From Dasania sp051277005 (GTDB taxonomy: Bacteria > Pseudomonadota > Gammaproteobacteria > Pseudomonadales > Dasaniaceae): a stretch of DNA of 57,483 bases. This document shows, one piece after another, positions 8,568 to 17,734 of this stretch (positions are counted from its first letter, which is position 1; every line of letters begins with the position of its first letter). The translations under genes and the position numbers were made by a program. Location: positions 1 to 57,483 of the forward strand of contig JBNMPS010000003.1 of NCBI GenBank assembly GCA_051277005.1, in the 5' to 3' direction. Below the pieces are notes generated by a model that saw only the letters and a list, made by a program, of their open reading frames with translations, did no database searches and was not told where the DNA came from.

Positions 8568-9316
8568 TGGCTACAACGACAAAACCCCTTGCTCTTGTCA
8601 CCGGCGCAAGCCGTGGCATTGGTTACAGTATTGCTCAGGCCCTGGCTCATGCGGGCTACAATATTGCCTTTTGTTATCGCAACCAAGAAGCTGAGGCCAG
8701 AGAGTTACAGCTGTCTTTGGAATCGTTGGGTGCAGAGGTTTTAGCAGAGCGTTGTGATGTGGCCGATGAAGAGGCTGTGAGCCTATTTTATGAAAAAATC
8801 AGTACACGCTTTCAGCGTTTAGACCTAGTCGTCAATAATGCGGGGCAAACTCGTGATGGTTTACTGGCGACCATGTCGATAGACGATATGCGTAGCGTAC
8901 TGGACACCAATGTGGTCGGCACCATGCTATTCTGCAAATACGCACTACAACTCATGCTGCCAGCTCGGCAGGGTTGCATTATCAATTTATCTTCTATTTC
9001 TGCCAGTAAACCCAATAAAGGTCAGTGTAACTATGCGGCGTCTAAAGGCGCTGTAGAATCCTTTACCCGTGCCTTGGCGGTCGAAGTGGCTAGTAAGGGG
9101 ATACGGGTTAATGCAGTAGCGCCGGGCGTTATCAAAACCGCTATGGCCGCTGATGTTGTAGAGAAGTATGAAAAAGCGCTAAAACAACGTTTGTTGGCTA
9201 AGCGATTGGGTGAACCCGATGATATTGCCCGTGCGGTTTTATTTTTAGCGGACCCTAAAAACCATTACATCACGGGAGAAATTCTCCATGTGAACGGGGG
9301 CTTGGCCCTTGGGTAA
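8567..9316 (+). CDS. 3-oxoacyl-ACP reductase (FabG-type SDR)
   Basis: This is a 249-residue classical short-chain dehydrogenase of FabG size. It has the NADPH motif TGASRGIG near 13-20, NNAGQ at 90-94, Asn115, and the catalytic Ser143, Tyr156 and Lys160 (NYAASK). It should reduce the beta-keto group left by each condensation on the carrier protein. The ATG overlaps the last base of the upstream stop codon (TAATG), so it is coupled to the aminotransferase-reductase. It is the last gene of the first block; a weak terminator follows. The KR role in this pathway is inferred from the family and position. Confidence 0.88.
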   Translation: MATTTKPLALVTGASRGIGYSIAQALAHAGYNIAFCYRNQEAEARELQLSLESLGAEVLAERCDVADEEAVSLFYEKISTRFQRLDLVVNNAGQTRDGLLATMSIDDMRSVLDTNVVGTMLFCKYALQLMLPARQGCIINLSSISASKPNKGQCNYAASKGAVESFTRALAVEVASKGIRVNAVAPGVIKTAMAADVVEKYEKALKQRLLAKRLGEPDDIARAVLFLADPKNHYITGEILHVNGGLALG

Positions 9317-9317
9317 G

Positions 9318-9344
9318 AAGGCGGACTGATTTAAGGCCTTTTTT
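9318..9344 (+). terminator. possible rho-independent terminator after the FabG-type gene
   Basis: A five-base-pair stem AAGGC/GCCTT with a 13-base loop is followed by a short T run. It is weak but lies immediately after the stop codon, before a 240-base AT-rich gap. Confidence 0.4.
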
Positions 9345-9586
9345 ACTCTGTCTTTGTTTGATTTAACAACGATATTTGAATTACGAAAATCTGCAAAAGT
9401 TATTGATGTGCCTAGATCTTTTGTTAGTCACATAAGTGATAAATAAATTGAGATTAAAAAACACAAAAAAATGAGACGCGGTAGGATAATTTTTTTGTAA
9501 AAGGTAGCTTGAGTCGCTTTAAACAGACGGCTAAATAAAATTTTAAATACACAATAATAAAACACACAATAATAGGGAAAATTAGA

Positions 9587-12268
9587 ATGGTTAAGTTATT
9601 CTCGGCAAGTTTTTTTTATTTTATCTTATCTTATTCTTCATTGGTTTTTGCTAGTGATTCAGAATCGTTTGTTGCATTTGAAAGTGCTCATGTTACACCT
9701 ATTACACTTTCGTTAGATAAGCGCACGCTTTACGCCGTTAACACGCCTGATAATCGTTTGGAAGTTTTTGCGGTTAAGAAACATGGCCTCAAGCATCTCC
9801 ATTCAATCTCTGTCGGTATGGAGCCAGTATCGGTTGCTGTGCGTAATAAAAATGAAGTATGGGTTGTCAATCACTTGTCGGACAGTGTCAGCATTGTTCG
9901 CTTTGATAAACGCGGCAAGCCGTATGTTAATCAAACATTGCTCATAGGTGATGAGCCCAGAGATATTGTATTTGCAGGACGAAATCGTAGCCGGGCTTTT
10001 ATTACTACCGCTCATCGGGGACAAAATGTACCTTATAATCCACAGCTCAAAACCGCCGGCCTTGGCCGTGCTGATGTTTGGGTTTTTGATACCAATAATA
10101 TAGGCAATGGTCTAACCGGCGATCCGCTAACGATTATTCAACTATTTGGTGATACCCCTAGAGCGTTGGCCGTCAATAAAGATGGTTCTAAAGTATTTGC
10201 TGCAATATTTCATTCAGGAAACCAAACGACAACGATTCAGCCCGATTTGCCAAATGGTGGTTTGGATAAACCGTCCCCACAGCATACCATTAACGGGAAA
10301 GCTGCAGCAGCCACCAGTTTAATTGTGAAGTTTGATGGTGCTAACTGGATGGGGCCCGGCAATAGTCTGACAGGAGAACCCCCGAAAGTCTGGAGTGATC
10401 GGGTGCGGTTTTCATTACCAGATAAAGATGTATTGGTCATTGATGCTAACGCAGAGATTCCGAGAGAGATTGCATCTTACAGTCAAGTTGGCACGACATT
10501 ATTTAATATGGCGGTTCATCCTTTAGATGAAACACTCTATGTGTCTAATACGGAAGCACTTAATCACAAACGCTTTGAGGGCGATTCAACCTCAACGAGT
10601 AAAAGCGTAAAAGGTAACTTTATTGAGAACCGCATTACCATTATTAAAGAAGGGCAAGTAAAGCCACGTAATCTTAATAAACATATTACCTCTTATGATC
10701 AGCCCGTAGGCACATTGTGGGAAAAACGTCGTAGTGTATCAATACCAACAGATATGGTTATCTCTGATGATGGCAAATACTTATATCTGGCTGCATTTGG
10801 TTCGAATAAAATTTCACGATTTAAAACAAAAAAATTAAACGAGGATTCATTTAAGCCAAGACGTCATCAGCAACTTAACGTATCTGGCGGAGGTCCTAGT
10901 GGACTTGCCTTGGATAGCGCGCGTAATAAGCTGTATGTCATGACACGTTTTGATAATGGAATATCTGTCATTGATACCAAGCGCTTCAAAGAAGAAAAGC
11001 ATTACACACTGTACAACCCAGAGCCGGCTAACATTATTCAAGGCCGAAAATTTTTATACAATGCCAATATTAGCTCCAGTCGTGGTGATGTTTCTTGTGC
11101 CAGTTGCCATGTGTTTGGTGATATGGATCATCTTGCTTGGGATTTAGGTAATCCTAACGGGGCGACGGTAGCCAATCCAAATCCTTATGTCCCCTTATTT
11201 GATCTCTTCCCCGAATTCACCAAACCCTTTTTTAATCCTATGAAAGGCCCAATGACAACGCAAAGTTTGAGAGGTTTAAAGGGCAATGGACCCATGCACT
11301 GGCGGGGAGATCGCACTGGCGCTTCACACGACGCCAACGAAACACTCGAAGAGCAAGCATTTGAGGATTTTAATGTCGCTTTTCCGGGGCTATTAGGCAG
11401 AAAAGGGCCTTTAAACGATAGGCAGATGCAAAAGTTTACTGACTTTGCACTTCAATTGACGTATCCGCCGAGTCCGATTCGTCGTTTGGATAACAGCTTA
11501 ACGCCAAGTCAAAGCAACGGGCGTACTGTATTTATGAATGAATTAAGCACTGGGCCAGGGCTTGCGGCTTGTAATGATTGTCACACCGTTGATGAAGCGG
11601 CTGGGAATTTCGGTACATCAGGTGGAATGGCTGTTGAGGGGTTTGGTTTAGATGAAAACTTCAAAACACCACATATGCGTAACTTGTATCAAAAAGTTGG
11701 CATGTTTGGTAGCACGGGTAACCCCAATGATGGCTATCCCCATACCGGTGATCAAATTCGAGGTTTTGGTTATATGCCTGATGGATCAATTGATACCGTT
11801 AGTGAGTTTTTGACGCTTGACTTTAATCAATTTGGTTTTAGTTCAGAAAGTAACAAGCAGGATGTTGTTGACTTTGCTTTATCAATGATAGGAGAAATGG
11901 CACCCATTGTCGGTCAGCAAGTGACGTTGAATGCTAAAAATTACCATGATACTGAAGTACACGCACGCATTAATTTGATGATAGAGCGTGCTGGGGTAAT
12001 CACTCCTCGGCCTGAATGTGATTTAGTAGTGAAAGCCTTTGTTAATGGAAAAACAATGGGAGCCGTAATGTTGGCTGGTGGGCAGTTTATTACAGACCGT
12101 CATGATGCGCCTGGGTTTTCAGATGATGGAATACGAAGTCTGATTAGCCACAACAAAAATAATACGATCACTTATACCTGTGTTCCTCCTGGTTCGGGAA
12201 TACGCATAGGCATTGATCGCAATGAGGACGGCATTCTGGATGGCGATGAGAAACGTTTTAAAGGATGA
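9587..12268 (+). CDS. exported beta-propeller / di-haem cytochrome c protein
   Basis: This 893-residue protein has an N-terminal signal peptide ending near the AFA-type site VFASD at residue 21-25. Residues 30-490 contain repeated propeller blades of the YVTN/lactonase type (phrases such as RTLYAVNTPDN, KYLYLAAFGSN, NKLYVMTRFDN). The C-terminal part has two c-type haem sites, CASCH at 504-508 and CNDCH at 662-666, and resembles the di-haem peroxidase/MauG group. It should be periplasmic and redox-active. Placed between the biosynthetic and export genes, it may oxidise the product or an intermediate, but that is speculation. A 270-base gap upstream suggests its own promoter, making it the first gene of the second block. 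Confidence 0.8.
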   Translation: MVKLFSASFFYFILSYSSLVFASDSESFVAFESAHVTPITLSLDKRTLYAVNTPDNRLEVFAVKKHGLKHLHSISVGMEPVSVAVRNKNEVWVVNHLSDSVSIVRFDKRGKPYVNQTLLIGDEPRDIVFAGRNRSRAFITTAHRGQNVPYNPQLKTAGLGRADVWVFDTNNIGNGLTGDPLTIIQLFGDTPRALAVNKDGSKVFAAIFHSGNQTTTIQPDLPNGGLDKPSPQHTINGKAAAATSLIVKFDGANWMGPGNSLTGEPPKVWSDRVRFSLPDKDVLVIDANAEIPREIASYSQVGTTLFNMAVHPLDETLYVSNTEALNHKRFEGDSTSTSKSVKGNFIENRITIIKEGQVKPRNLNKHITSYDQPVGTLWEKRRSVSIPTDMVISDDGKYLYLAAFGSNKISRFKTKKLNEDSFKPRRHQQLNVSGGGPSGLALDSARNKLYVMTRFDNGISVIDTKRFKEEKHYTLYNPEPANIIQGRKFLYNANISSSRGDVSCASCHVFGDMDHLAWDLGNPNGATVANPNPYVPLFDLFPEFTKPFFNPMKGPMTTQSLRGLKGNGPMHWRGDRTGASHDANETLEEQAFEDFNVAFPGLLGRKGPLNDRQMQKFTDFALQLTYPPSPIRRLDNSLTPSQSNGRTVFMNELSTGPGLAACNDCHTVDEAAGNFGTSGGMAVEGFGLDENFKTPHMRNLYQKVGMFGSTGNPNDGYPHTGDQIRGFGYMPDGSIDTVSEFLTLDFNQFGFSSESNKQDVVDFALSMIGEMAPIVGQQVTLNAKNYHDTEVHARINLMIERAGVITPRPECDLVVKAFVNGKTMGAVMLAGGQFITDRHDAPGFSDDGIRSLISHNKNNTITYTCVPPGSGIRIGIDRNEDGILDGDEKRFKG

Positions 12269-12297
12269 GTATACATTGACAGTATGGGTTTTTTCAG

Positions 12298-13074
12298 TTG
12301 AGTAATCGCGCGATAAAAAAAGTTATTATTACGGGGGCTGCCAGTGGTATTGGTGCGGCGACGGTAGATAAATATTTGTCGCAGACGGATTTTGAGGTTG
12401 TTGCCATTGATCTTAATCAAGAACTCTTGCAAACATTACATGCCGATTGTGCAGAACAAGCCCGACAGCGGTTATCGCTGTTGGCTTTGGATTTGACGGA
12501 TCGAGAACAATGCACGCAAGCATTTAATCAGCTAATAGACACGGTGAAAACCATCGACCACATAGTGATTAGTCATGGCATAGACCGGGACCATGATATT
12601 ACAGAAAATGCTACATGGGACCAAATATTAGCAACTAACCTCCATGCTACACAGCGTTTATTAAGCGCATTTGTCAATGTTATTAGTGATGGAGGTAGAG
12701 TCGTGTTTGTCTCCTCAATACTTGGGCGTGCTGGTAAAGCGAATAATACGGCTTACGTAGCCTCCAAGCATGCGTTGTTAGGTTTAACCAAGGGGCTGGC
12801 GTTGGATTTGGCTAGCCGTCGAATTACGGTGAATGCGGTATTGCCCTGTTGGGTGGAGACACCCATGTTGCTCAAGGGATTGGAACACCAGGCGGCACTG
12901 CTCGGTATACCTGTGAAAACATTATTACGGCAAATCAAGAAAAAAATACCTTTGAGAGCTTTAATCACTGCTGCTGATGTAGCCGATACAATTCTTTTTT
13001 TAACCTCCCCGTCTGCGTCCATGATCACGGCACAAGGGATCGTCATTGATGGGGGTTTTGGATGCGGTACCTAG
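12298..13074 (+). CDS. short-chain dehydrogenase/reductase (SDR family)
   Basis: This 258-residue classical SDR has TGAASGIG at 12-19 and the catalytic Ser140, Tyr153 and Lys157 (YVASK). The usual NNAG segment is replaced by ISHG near residue 91, so it has diverged from FabG. The start appears to be TTG at 12298, since the nearby ATG at 12284 is out of frame. It overlaps the next gene by 13 bases. It could be a second ketoreductase or an alcohol dehydrogenase acting on the chain; substrate unknown. Confidence 0.8.
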   Translation: MSNRAIKKVIITGAASGIGAATVDKYLSQTDFEVVAIDLNQELLQTLHADCAEQARQRLSLLALDLTDREQCTQAFNQLIDTVKTIDHIVISHGIDRDHDITENATWDQILATNLHATQRLLSAFVNVISDGGRVVFVSSILGRAGKANNTAYVASKHALLGLTKGLALDLASRRITVNAVLPCWVETPMLLKGLEHQAALLGIPVKTLLRQIKKKIPLRALITAADVADTILFLTSPSASMITAQGIVIDGGFGCGT

Positions 13075-14270
13075 CAATCACGGCCATATGTTTTTTTTTA
13101 ATCGCGATCACCCCAGCAACCTGGGCCAATGAGTGGTATCTGGAAAAACGTTTGTCTACCACTACATCGACGCGTTTATCCGGAGAAGATCGATTAACGA
13201 CACAAGTCAATGCCGTTGGTTTGAAAGCGGAATACAACGGAGAACGTATTGGCGTGCGTGTTAATGGTGAATGGCAATATGATGCGGTTTACGATTTACA
13301 TTCTCAATATAGTAATGCTGCGAAAGAAGAGTACCGAAGCCGTTTATGGCTGGACGAAGCCTATTTTGAGTGGCGTTTCACGGACTACGATGTGTCTTTG
13401 GGCTTTCAAAAAGTAGTTTGGGGGCAAGCTGATGATTTACGTATTACCGATGTTATTAATCCATTGGACTTAAAGAATTTTGTGCTCTTTGATATTGATG
13501 AATACCGCATCAGCTTACCCATGTTACGTGTTGAGACTGATGTTCAGGGTTGGCAGTTACAATCTCTGTGGATACTCGATACAAAACCCAATCAGATCCC
13601 GCCAGAGGGTAGTGAATTTAACGCAAACATCCCGAACCTTGCTGAAAGTGATACGGATGATAGCGAGTGGGGGTTTAAAGCTGAAGGTTTTGTTGCAGGT
13701 ACTGATATCGCCTTTTACGCATTCCGTGGCTATGCCGACACGCCGATTGTCGAGCTATCAACCCGCGGCGCAACATTGTTATATGAAAAAGAAACGATGT
13801 TGGGGCTAAGCCTTGCTCGTCCCATTCACGATTGGGTTTTTCGTAATGAATGGGCCTGGTTCGATCAGCGCGCCTTTAATACGCAAAGTAGTGATGTCGT
13901 CAATCATGATGTTTTGCAGTGGTTAGTAGGGCTAGATTATCTGCATAAAGATTGGCTGTTCACTGCTCAGATGACGGATCACTTTATTCAAGATTGGCGT
14001 AGTAATTTAGCGGTGGAAAAGCGAGAGCCGTTTTATACCTTATCCGCGGATACGACCTTACTCTCTGGCAATATGAACTTACGTTTAGCGCTAAGTCATA
14101 GTGAAGATGCTGGCAGTGGTCAACTTTATCAAATAAAAGCGAGTTACCGTCCCTATCAATCCTGGGAATTTCGCGCACACTTAGATATGTTAGAGGGCGA
14201 TACCGTGAATTTTTTTGGTCAGTTTAACAATAAAGATCGCCTGTGGCTGTCGGCGGCTTATATATTTTAA
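13062..14270 (+). CDS. outer-membrane beta-barrel protein (DUF1302-like)
   Basis: This 402-residue protein has a clear signal peptide (MRYLAITAICFFLIAITPA, cleavage around TWA-NE). The mature part is rich in alternating aromatic and polar strands and ends in Phe after an amphipathic strand (WLSAAYIF), the BAM recognition pattern of outer-membrane barrels. The phrase VVWGQADDLRITDVINPLDL resembles DUF1302-type proteins. Such proteins are often encoded next to an LolA-like carrier and an MMPL exporter, exactly as here, so it is probably the outer-membrane component of a lipid or metabolite export route. The family assignment is by resemblance only. Confidence 0.72.
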   Translation: MRYLAITAICFFLIAITPATWANEWYLEKRLSTTTSTRLSGEDRLTTQVNAVGLKAEYNGERIGVRVNGEWQYDAVYDLHSQYSNAAKEEYRSRLWLDEAYFEWRFTDYDVSLGFQKVVWGQADDLRITDVINPLDLKNFVLFDIDEYRISLPMLRVETDVQGWQLQSLWILDTKPNQIPPEGSEFNANIPNLAESDTDDSEWGFKAEGFVAGTDIAFYAFRGYADTPIVELSTRGATLLYEKETMLGLSLARPIHDWVFRNEWAWFDQRAFNTQSSDVVNHDVLQWLVGLDYLHKDWLFTAQMTDHFIQDWRSNLAVEKREPFYTLSADTTLLSGNMNLRLALSHSEDAGSGQLYQIKASYRPYQSWEFRAHLDMLEGDTVNFFGQFNNKDRLWLSAAYIF

Positions 14271-14281
14271 TGAGGAAGTAA

Positions 14282-15097
14282 ATGATGAGAGTGTATTTTT
14301 TGGTGGGCATGCTGTTTTGGTCAGGTGTGAGTCCAGCTCAACCAAGCGCTGACAGTATCCTACAAACCGCTCGTGATCGTAACGATGGATATTCCTATGT
14401 GAGCACAGTAGTTTTGCGATTAATTGATAGCAAGAAGAAGGTGCGGGAACGAGCGTTTTACATGCTGCAAAAAGACATTAATGACAGCGAAGAGCGTGCA
14501 TTGATGTCATTTCACTCCCCATCGGATGTGCGCGGCGTTTCTTTTTTAATTACTAATTACGATGAAGAGCAGAGTAAAGCTGATGACCAATGGATGTATC
14601 TACCGGCTTTTAGAAAAACGCGACGCATTGGTTCCAACGATAAGCGGGGGTCGTTTATGGGTTCGGTATTTAATTATTCTGATTTGGATAATATTCGCGT
14701 GAAAGATTATGACAATACTCTACTTGCAGAAGAAACTATTGGTGATCGTAGCGCATGGCGCATCGAGCGCATTCCTGTTAACCAAGCGGTAATTAGTAAA
14801 ACAGGGTACTACAAAACGCATGTCTGGATTGATAAGCAGCGCCATATTGTTTTGCAGCAGCATTACTTTAATGCCAAAGGAATTGTGTTCAAAACCCAAG
14901 AAACTATTGACGTCGATAATCTTCAGGATATTTGGACCATCACTAAATCGCGAGCAACGGATATAGAAAAAAACAAACAGTCTGAAATGCTTTTTCTAAG
15001 TACCGTGTATAACGTTGACATCAGTGAGGAAAAAATTAATCAGCGCTCGTTAAAACGCGGTATTCAATCAAACGATATACCTGAAAGGACAAAATAA
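14282..15097 (+). CDS. LolA-like outer-membrane lipoprotein-sorting protein
   Basis: This is a 271-residue periplasmic protein with a signal peptide (cleavage near SPAQP). It carries the typical core of the large LolA/LolB-like family annotated as outer membrane lipoprotein-sorting proteins: the DQWMYLPAFRKTRRIGSNDKR stretch, shown here only in part as DQWMYLP and RRIGSND, and GSFMGSVFNYSDL. These proteins have a half-barrel with a greasy cavity. A GAGGAAG ribosome site precedes the ATG. Lying between an outer-membrane barrel gene and an RND exporter gene, it is likely to ferry a lipid-like molecule across the periplasm. It is not the housekeeping lolA, which is shorter. Confidence 0.8.
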   Translation: MMRVYFLVGMLFWSGVSPAQPSADSILQTARDRNDGYSYVSTVVLRLIDSKKKVRERAFYMLQKDINDSEERALMSFHSPSDVRGVSFLITNYDEEQSKADDQWMYLPAFRKTRRIGSNDKRGSFMGSVFNYSDLDNIRVKDYDNTLLAEETIGDRSAWRIERIPVNQAVISKTGYYKTHVWIDKQRHIVLQQHYFNAKGIVFKTQETIDVDNLQDIWTITKSRATDIEKNKQSEMLFLSTVYNVDISEEKINQRSLKRGIQSNDIPERTK

Positions 15098-15131
15098 TTT
15101 TTTTACACCTATTGATAAAGCAGGCTTCATC

Positions 15132-17705
15132 ATGACAGCTTATCTCAAGTTTGTGCAACAATTCCCCAAAAGTATTTTGATGTTTTTGGTAGGAATAACT
15201 GTGTTCCTCGGGTATATGACCCTTTATTTAACGGAAGATAGTAACCCTTATCTGCTTCCCAAGGATCACCCCGCCCGTAGTAGCCTGTTTGAGATGCGCC
15301 AAGACTTTACCGGAACTTACGATTCGATATTAATCGCACTATACAATAAGGAAGGTATTTTAAATCAGAGCAGCTTACAGGCAATTTTTGAGCTAACGGA
15401 ACAGGTCAAAACACTCAATGTAGCTGATGACAGTGATTTGGATCAGTTAAACGCAATACAGCAGCGTTATCCTGAACAAAATGAATTGGGCACTCGACTG
15501 AAAGAAATAACTGACTCGGGCCTGAACCAAAACGATATTTATCTGGTTCGTGCGTTAGCGATAGACGCTCAACAATGGTCCATTAACCCGCAAGACAAAC
15601 ACTATCTTCAGGTATTAGCTGAGCGCCTTGACCCTGTGCGTGAATTGGCTGGTTTATCGGCATCAGAAAACGTATTTCTTGAAGCTGATGGTACCTTGCG
15701 TGCAGCAATCACCGTTGATTCTGCGAGTGTGGTCATCGACCGTATTGCACGGGCGGTAAAAAATAATGAATTGATGCTAAATGGTATTATTGACCCATCA
15801 GAAAAAGTTGGCCTCATTGTGACTGAAATCAGTGTGCTTGAAACCGATGCCATCGGTCACCTGCGAGCTTACGATAAGGTGAATAAAATGGTTGCGGACT
15901 ACCAGTCCTCCCATCCAGAATTCAGCGATGAAATTTATATTGCGGGTACACCTGTTTTTTTTGCTGAGCAAAAGAAAATTTTAGATCGGGATATGGGGAC
16001 ATTATTTCCATTGGTGCTGGTATTGGTTAGTGTCGTTCTATTGGCCTTTTTCCGCACTTTTCTTGGCGTGGTCATTCCAATGATTAATGTCATTATGTGT
16101 ACGGTTTGGACGCTCGGCGCTATGGCGTTAGTTGGCATACCATTGGATTTAATCACCTCCATATTACCCGTCTTTTTGATTACTATTTGTTCCTCTGATG
16201 CTATTCACGTTATGTCAGAATACTATTACCAGCGTGATCAGCAACAAAATCAGCAAAAAGCCGTTGCAGCGACTATGCGTTTAATGGCCTCCCCGGTTAT
16301 CTTAACCACAGTAACCACTTGCATTACCTTTACCTTGTCGACTACTTCAGCTATCAGCAATTTACGTAATTTTGGTATTAGCATGTCCTTTGGTATGTTT
16401 GTTGCCATGATTATTTCACTGTTATTAATTCCAGCCTGGTTATCATTAGTCAGCGATAAAAAGCTCGCTCAATTAGCTGAAAAATCCAATCGAAAGCCAC
16501 TGATTAGCCAATTACTACTGAAAGCCATTCGTCCTGTTATGGCTCATCGAGGTGCCTTTATTACCGGGTTTATGGTCATTTTGGGCGCACTAATTGTTTT
16601 GGCAACTCAGGTCCGTATTGATGATATGGGTAGCGGTTATTTTGCTAAAAATAATACTTATCGTATTGCCGATAGCTTTGTGAACTCACACATTGCTGGG
16701 ACTAGTCCTGGATGGATTGAAGTTGATACCGGAGAGGAAAGCGGTGCATTAACACAGCAAGCAGTTGAGTTTATTGATCGCTTGGAAAAGTTTATTCACC
16801 AACAGGAAAACATTACCTATAGTTATTCGGTTGCTCGTTATGTGCGACGAATTAATCTTGTTTTAAATAATATGGATGAGCGCTACAACCGTTTACCTAA
16901 GGAGACGGAAGTCTTTATTGATAAAGACCCTGATTCGGGAGAGGAATACCGAGTAGAAATTGCCGGCAAGGATATTATTCGGCAATCTATACTGTTGTAT
17001 GAAAATGGTGGAGGGTCTGATTTGACTAACGTATTGTCAGAGGATTTCTCTAAAACTCTATTGCTTTATACGATGAATACAACCGTTGCCAGTGACTACC
17101 AAGTGTTCTTAGATAAATTGCGACCTTGGATGGAAACGAATATTCCAGAATCAATGAGTTACAAACTGGCGGGAAGCCCGGTTGTGTGGACAGCGGTACT
17201 AGATGAATTAATTAGCAGTCAGTTGCAAAGTATTCTATTAGCTTTTATTTGTGTTGTGTTGGTTATGTCCTTATGGATGAAGTCATTGAGACTTGGGGTT
17301 TTGGGAACTTTACCGCTGCTTGTGACAGTCATTTGTTACTATGCGGCAATGACCTTGTTTGATATTGAACTGAATATTGGCACGGCTATTATTTCTTTTC
17401 TTATCTTGGGTATTGTGGACTATTCCGTACACTATTTATTGCGAACTCGTCACGGCTTAAGTCAGGGGCTGGCACTAGATGATGCGCTCAATACTGCTAT
17501 CACTTATTCTGGCCGTTCTATTATTGCCAACGTGATAGTATTTAGTGTTGGCTTTATTGCCTTATTATTCTCAGAATTTCGGCCGATTGTAGATTTGGGA
17601 GCCTTAGTCGGTTTATCGTTGTTGATTAGCGGTGTTATGTCGATTTTTGTGATTACCTTATTAGCGCCTTGGTTTATTCCTATTAGACCTAAAAACGGTA
17701 GTTGA
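15132..17705 (+). CDS. MMPL/RND-family exporter
   Basis: This 857-residue inner-membrane protein has the two-fold RND plan. TM1 is near residues 14-34, a periplasmic domain runs to about 285, and TMs 2-6 lie at about 289-445 with the signature ICSSDAIHVMSEYYY. TM7 is near 473-494, followed by a second periplasmic domain and a last TM bundle from about 696 to 850. It belongs with the MMPL/HAE3-type lipid exporters (hopanoid and aryl-polyene style) rather than drug pumps. It probably lifts the locus product from the inner membrane, handing it to the LolA-like protein encoded 34 bases upstream. The cargo is inferred. Confidence 0.85.
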   Translation: MTAYLKFVQQFPKSILMFLVGITVFLGYMTLYLTEDSNPYLLPKDHPARSSLFEMRQDFTGTYDSILIALYNKEGILNQSSLQAIFELTEQVKTLNVADDSDLDQLNAIQQRYPEQNELGTRLKEITDSGLNQNDIYLVRALAIDAQQWSINPQDKHYLQVLAERLDPVRELAGLSASENVFLEADGTLRAAITVDSASVVIDRIARAVKNNELMLNGIIDPSEKVGLIVTEISVLETDAIGHLRAYDKVNKMVADYQSSHPEFSDEIYIAGTPVFFAEQKKILDRDMGTLFPLVLVLVSVVLLAFFRTFLGVVIPMINVIMCTVWTLGAMALVGIPLDLITSILPVFLITICSSDAIHVMSEYYYQRDQQQNQQKAVAATMRLMASPVILTTVTTCITFTLSTTSAISNLRNFGISMSFGMFVAMIISLLLIPAWLSLVSDKKLAQLAEKSNRKPLISQLLLKAIRPVMAHRGAFITGFMVILGALIVLATQVRIDDMGSGYFAKNNTYRIADSFVNSHIAGTSPGWIEVDTGEESGALTQQAVEFIDRLEKFIHQQENITYSYSVARYVRRINLVLNNMDERYNRLPKETEVFIDKDPDSGEEYRVEIAGKDIIRQSILLYENGGGSDLTNVLSEDFSKTLLLYTMNTTVASDYQVFLDKLRPWMETNIPESMSYKLAGSPVVWTAVLDELISSQLQSILLAFICVVLVMSLWMKSLRLGVLGTLPLLVTVICYYAAMTLFDIELNIGTAIISFLILGIVDYSVHYLLRTRHGLSQGLALDDALNTAITYSGRSIIANVIVFSVGFIALLFSEFRPIVDLGALVGLSLLISGVMSIFVITLLAPWFIPIRPKNGS

Positions 17706-17734
17706 ATCACGAAAGCGTCCGCTCCTGCTTACGC

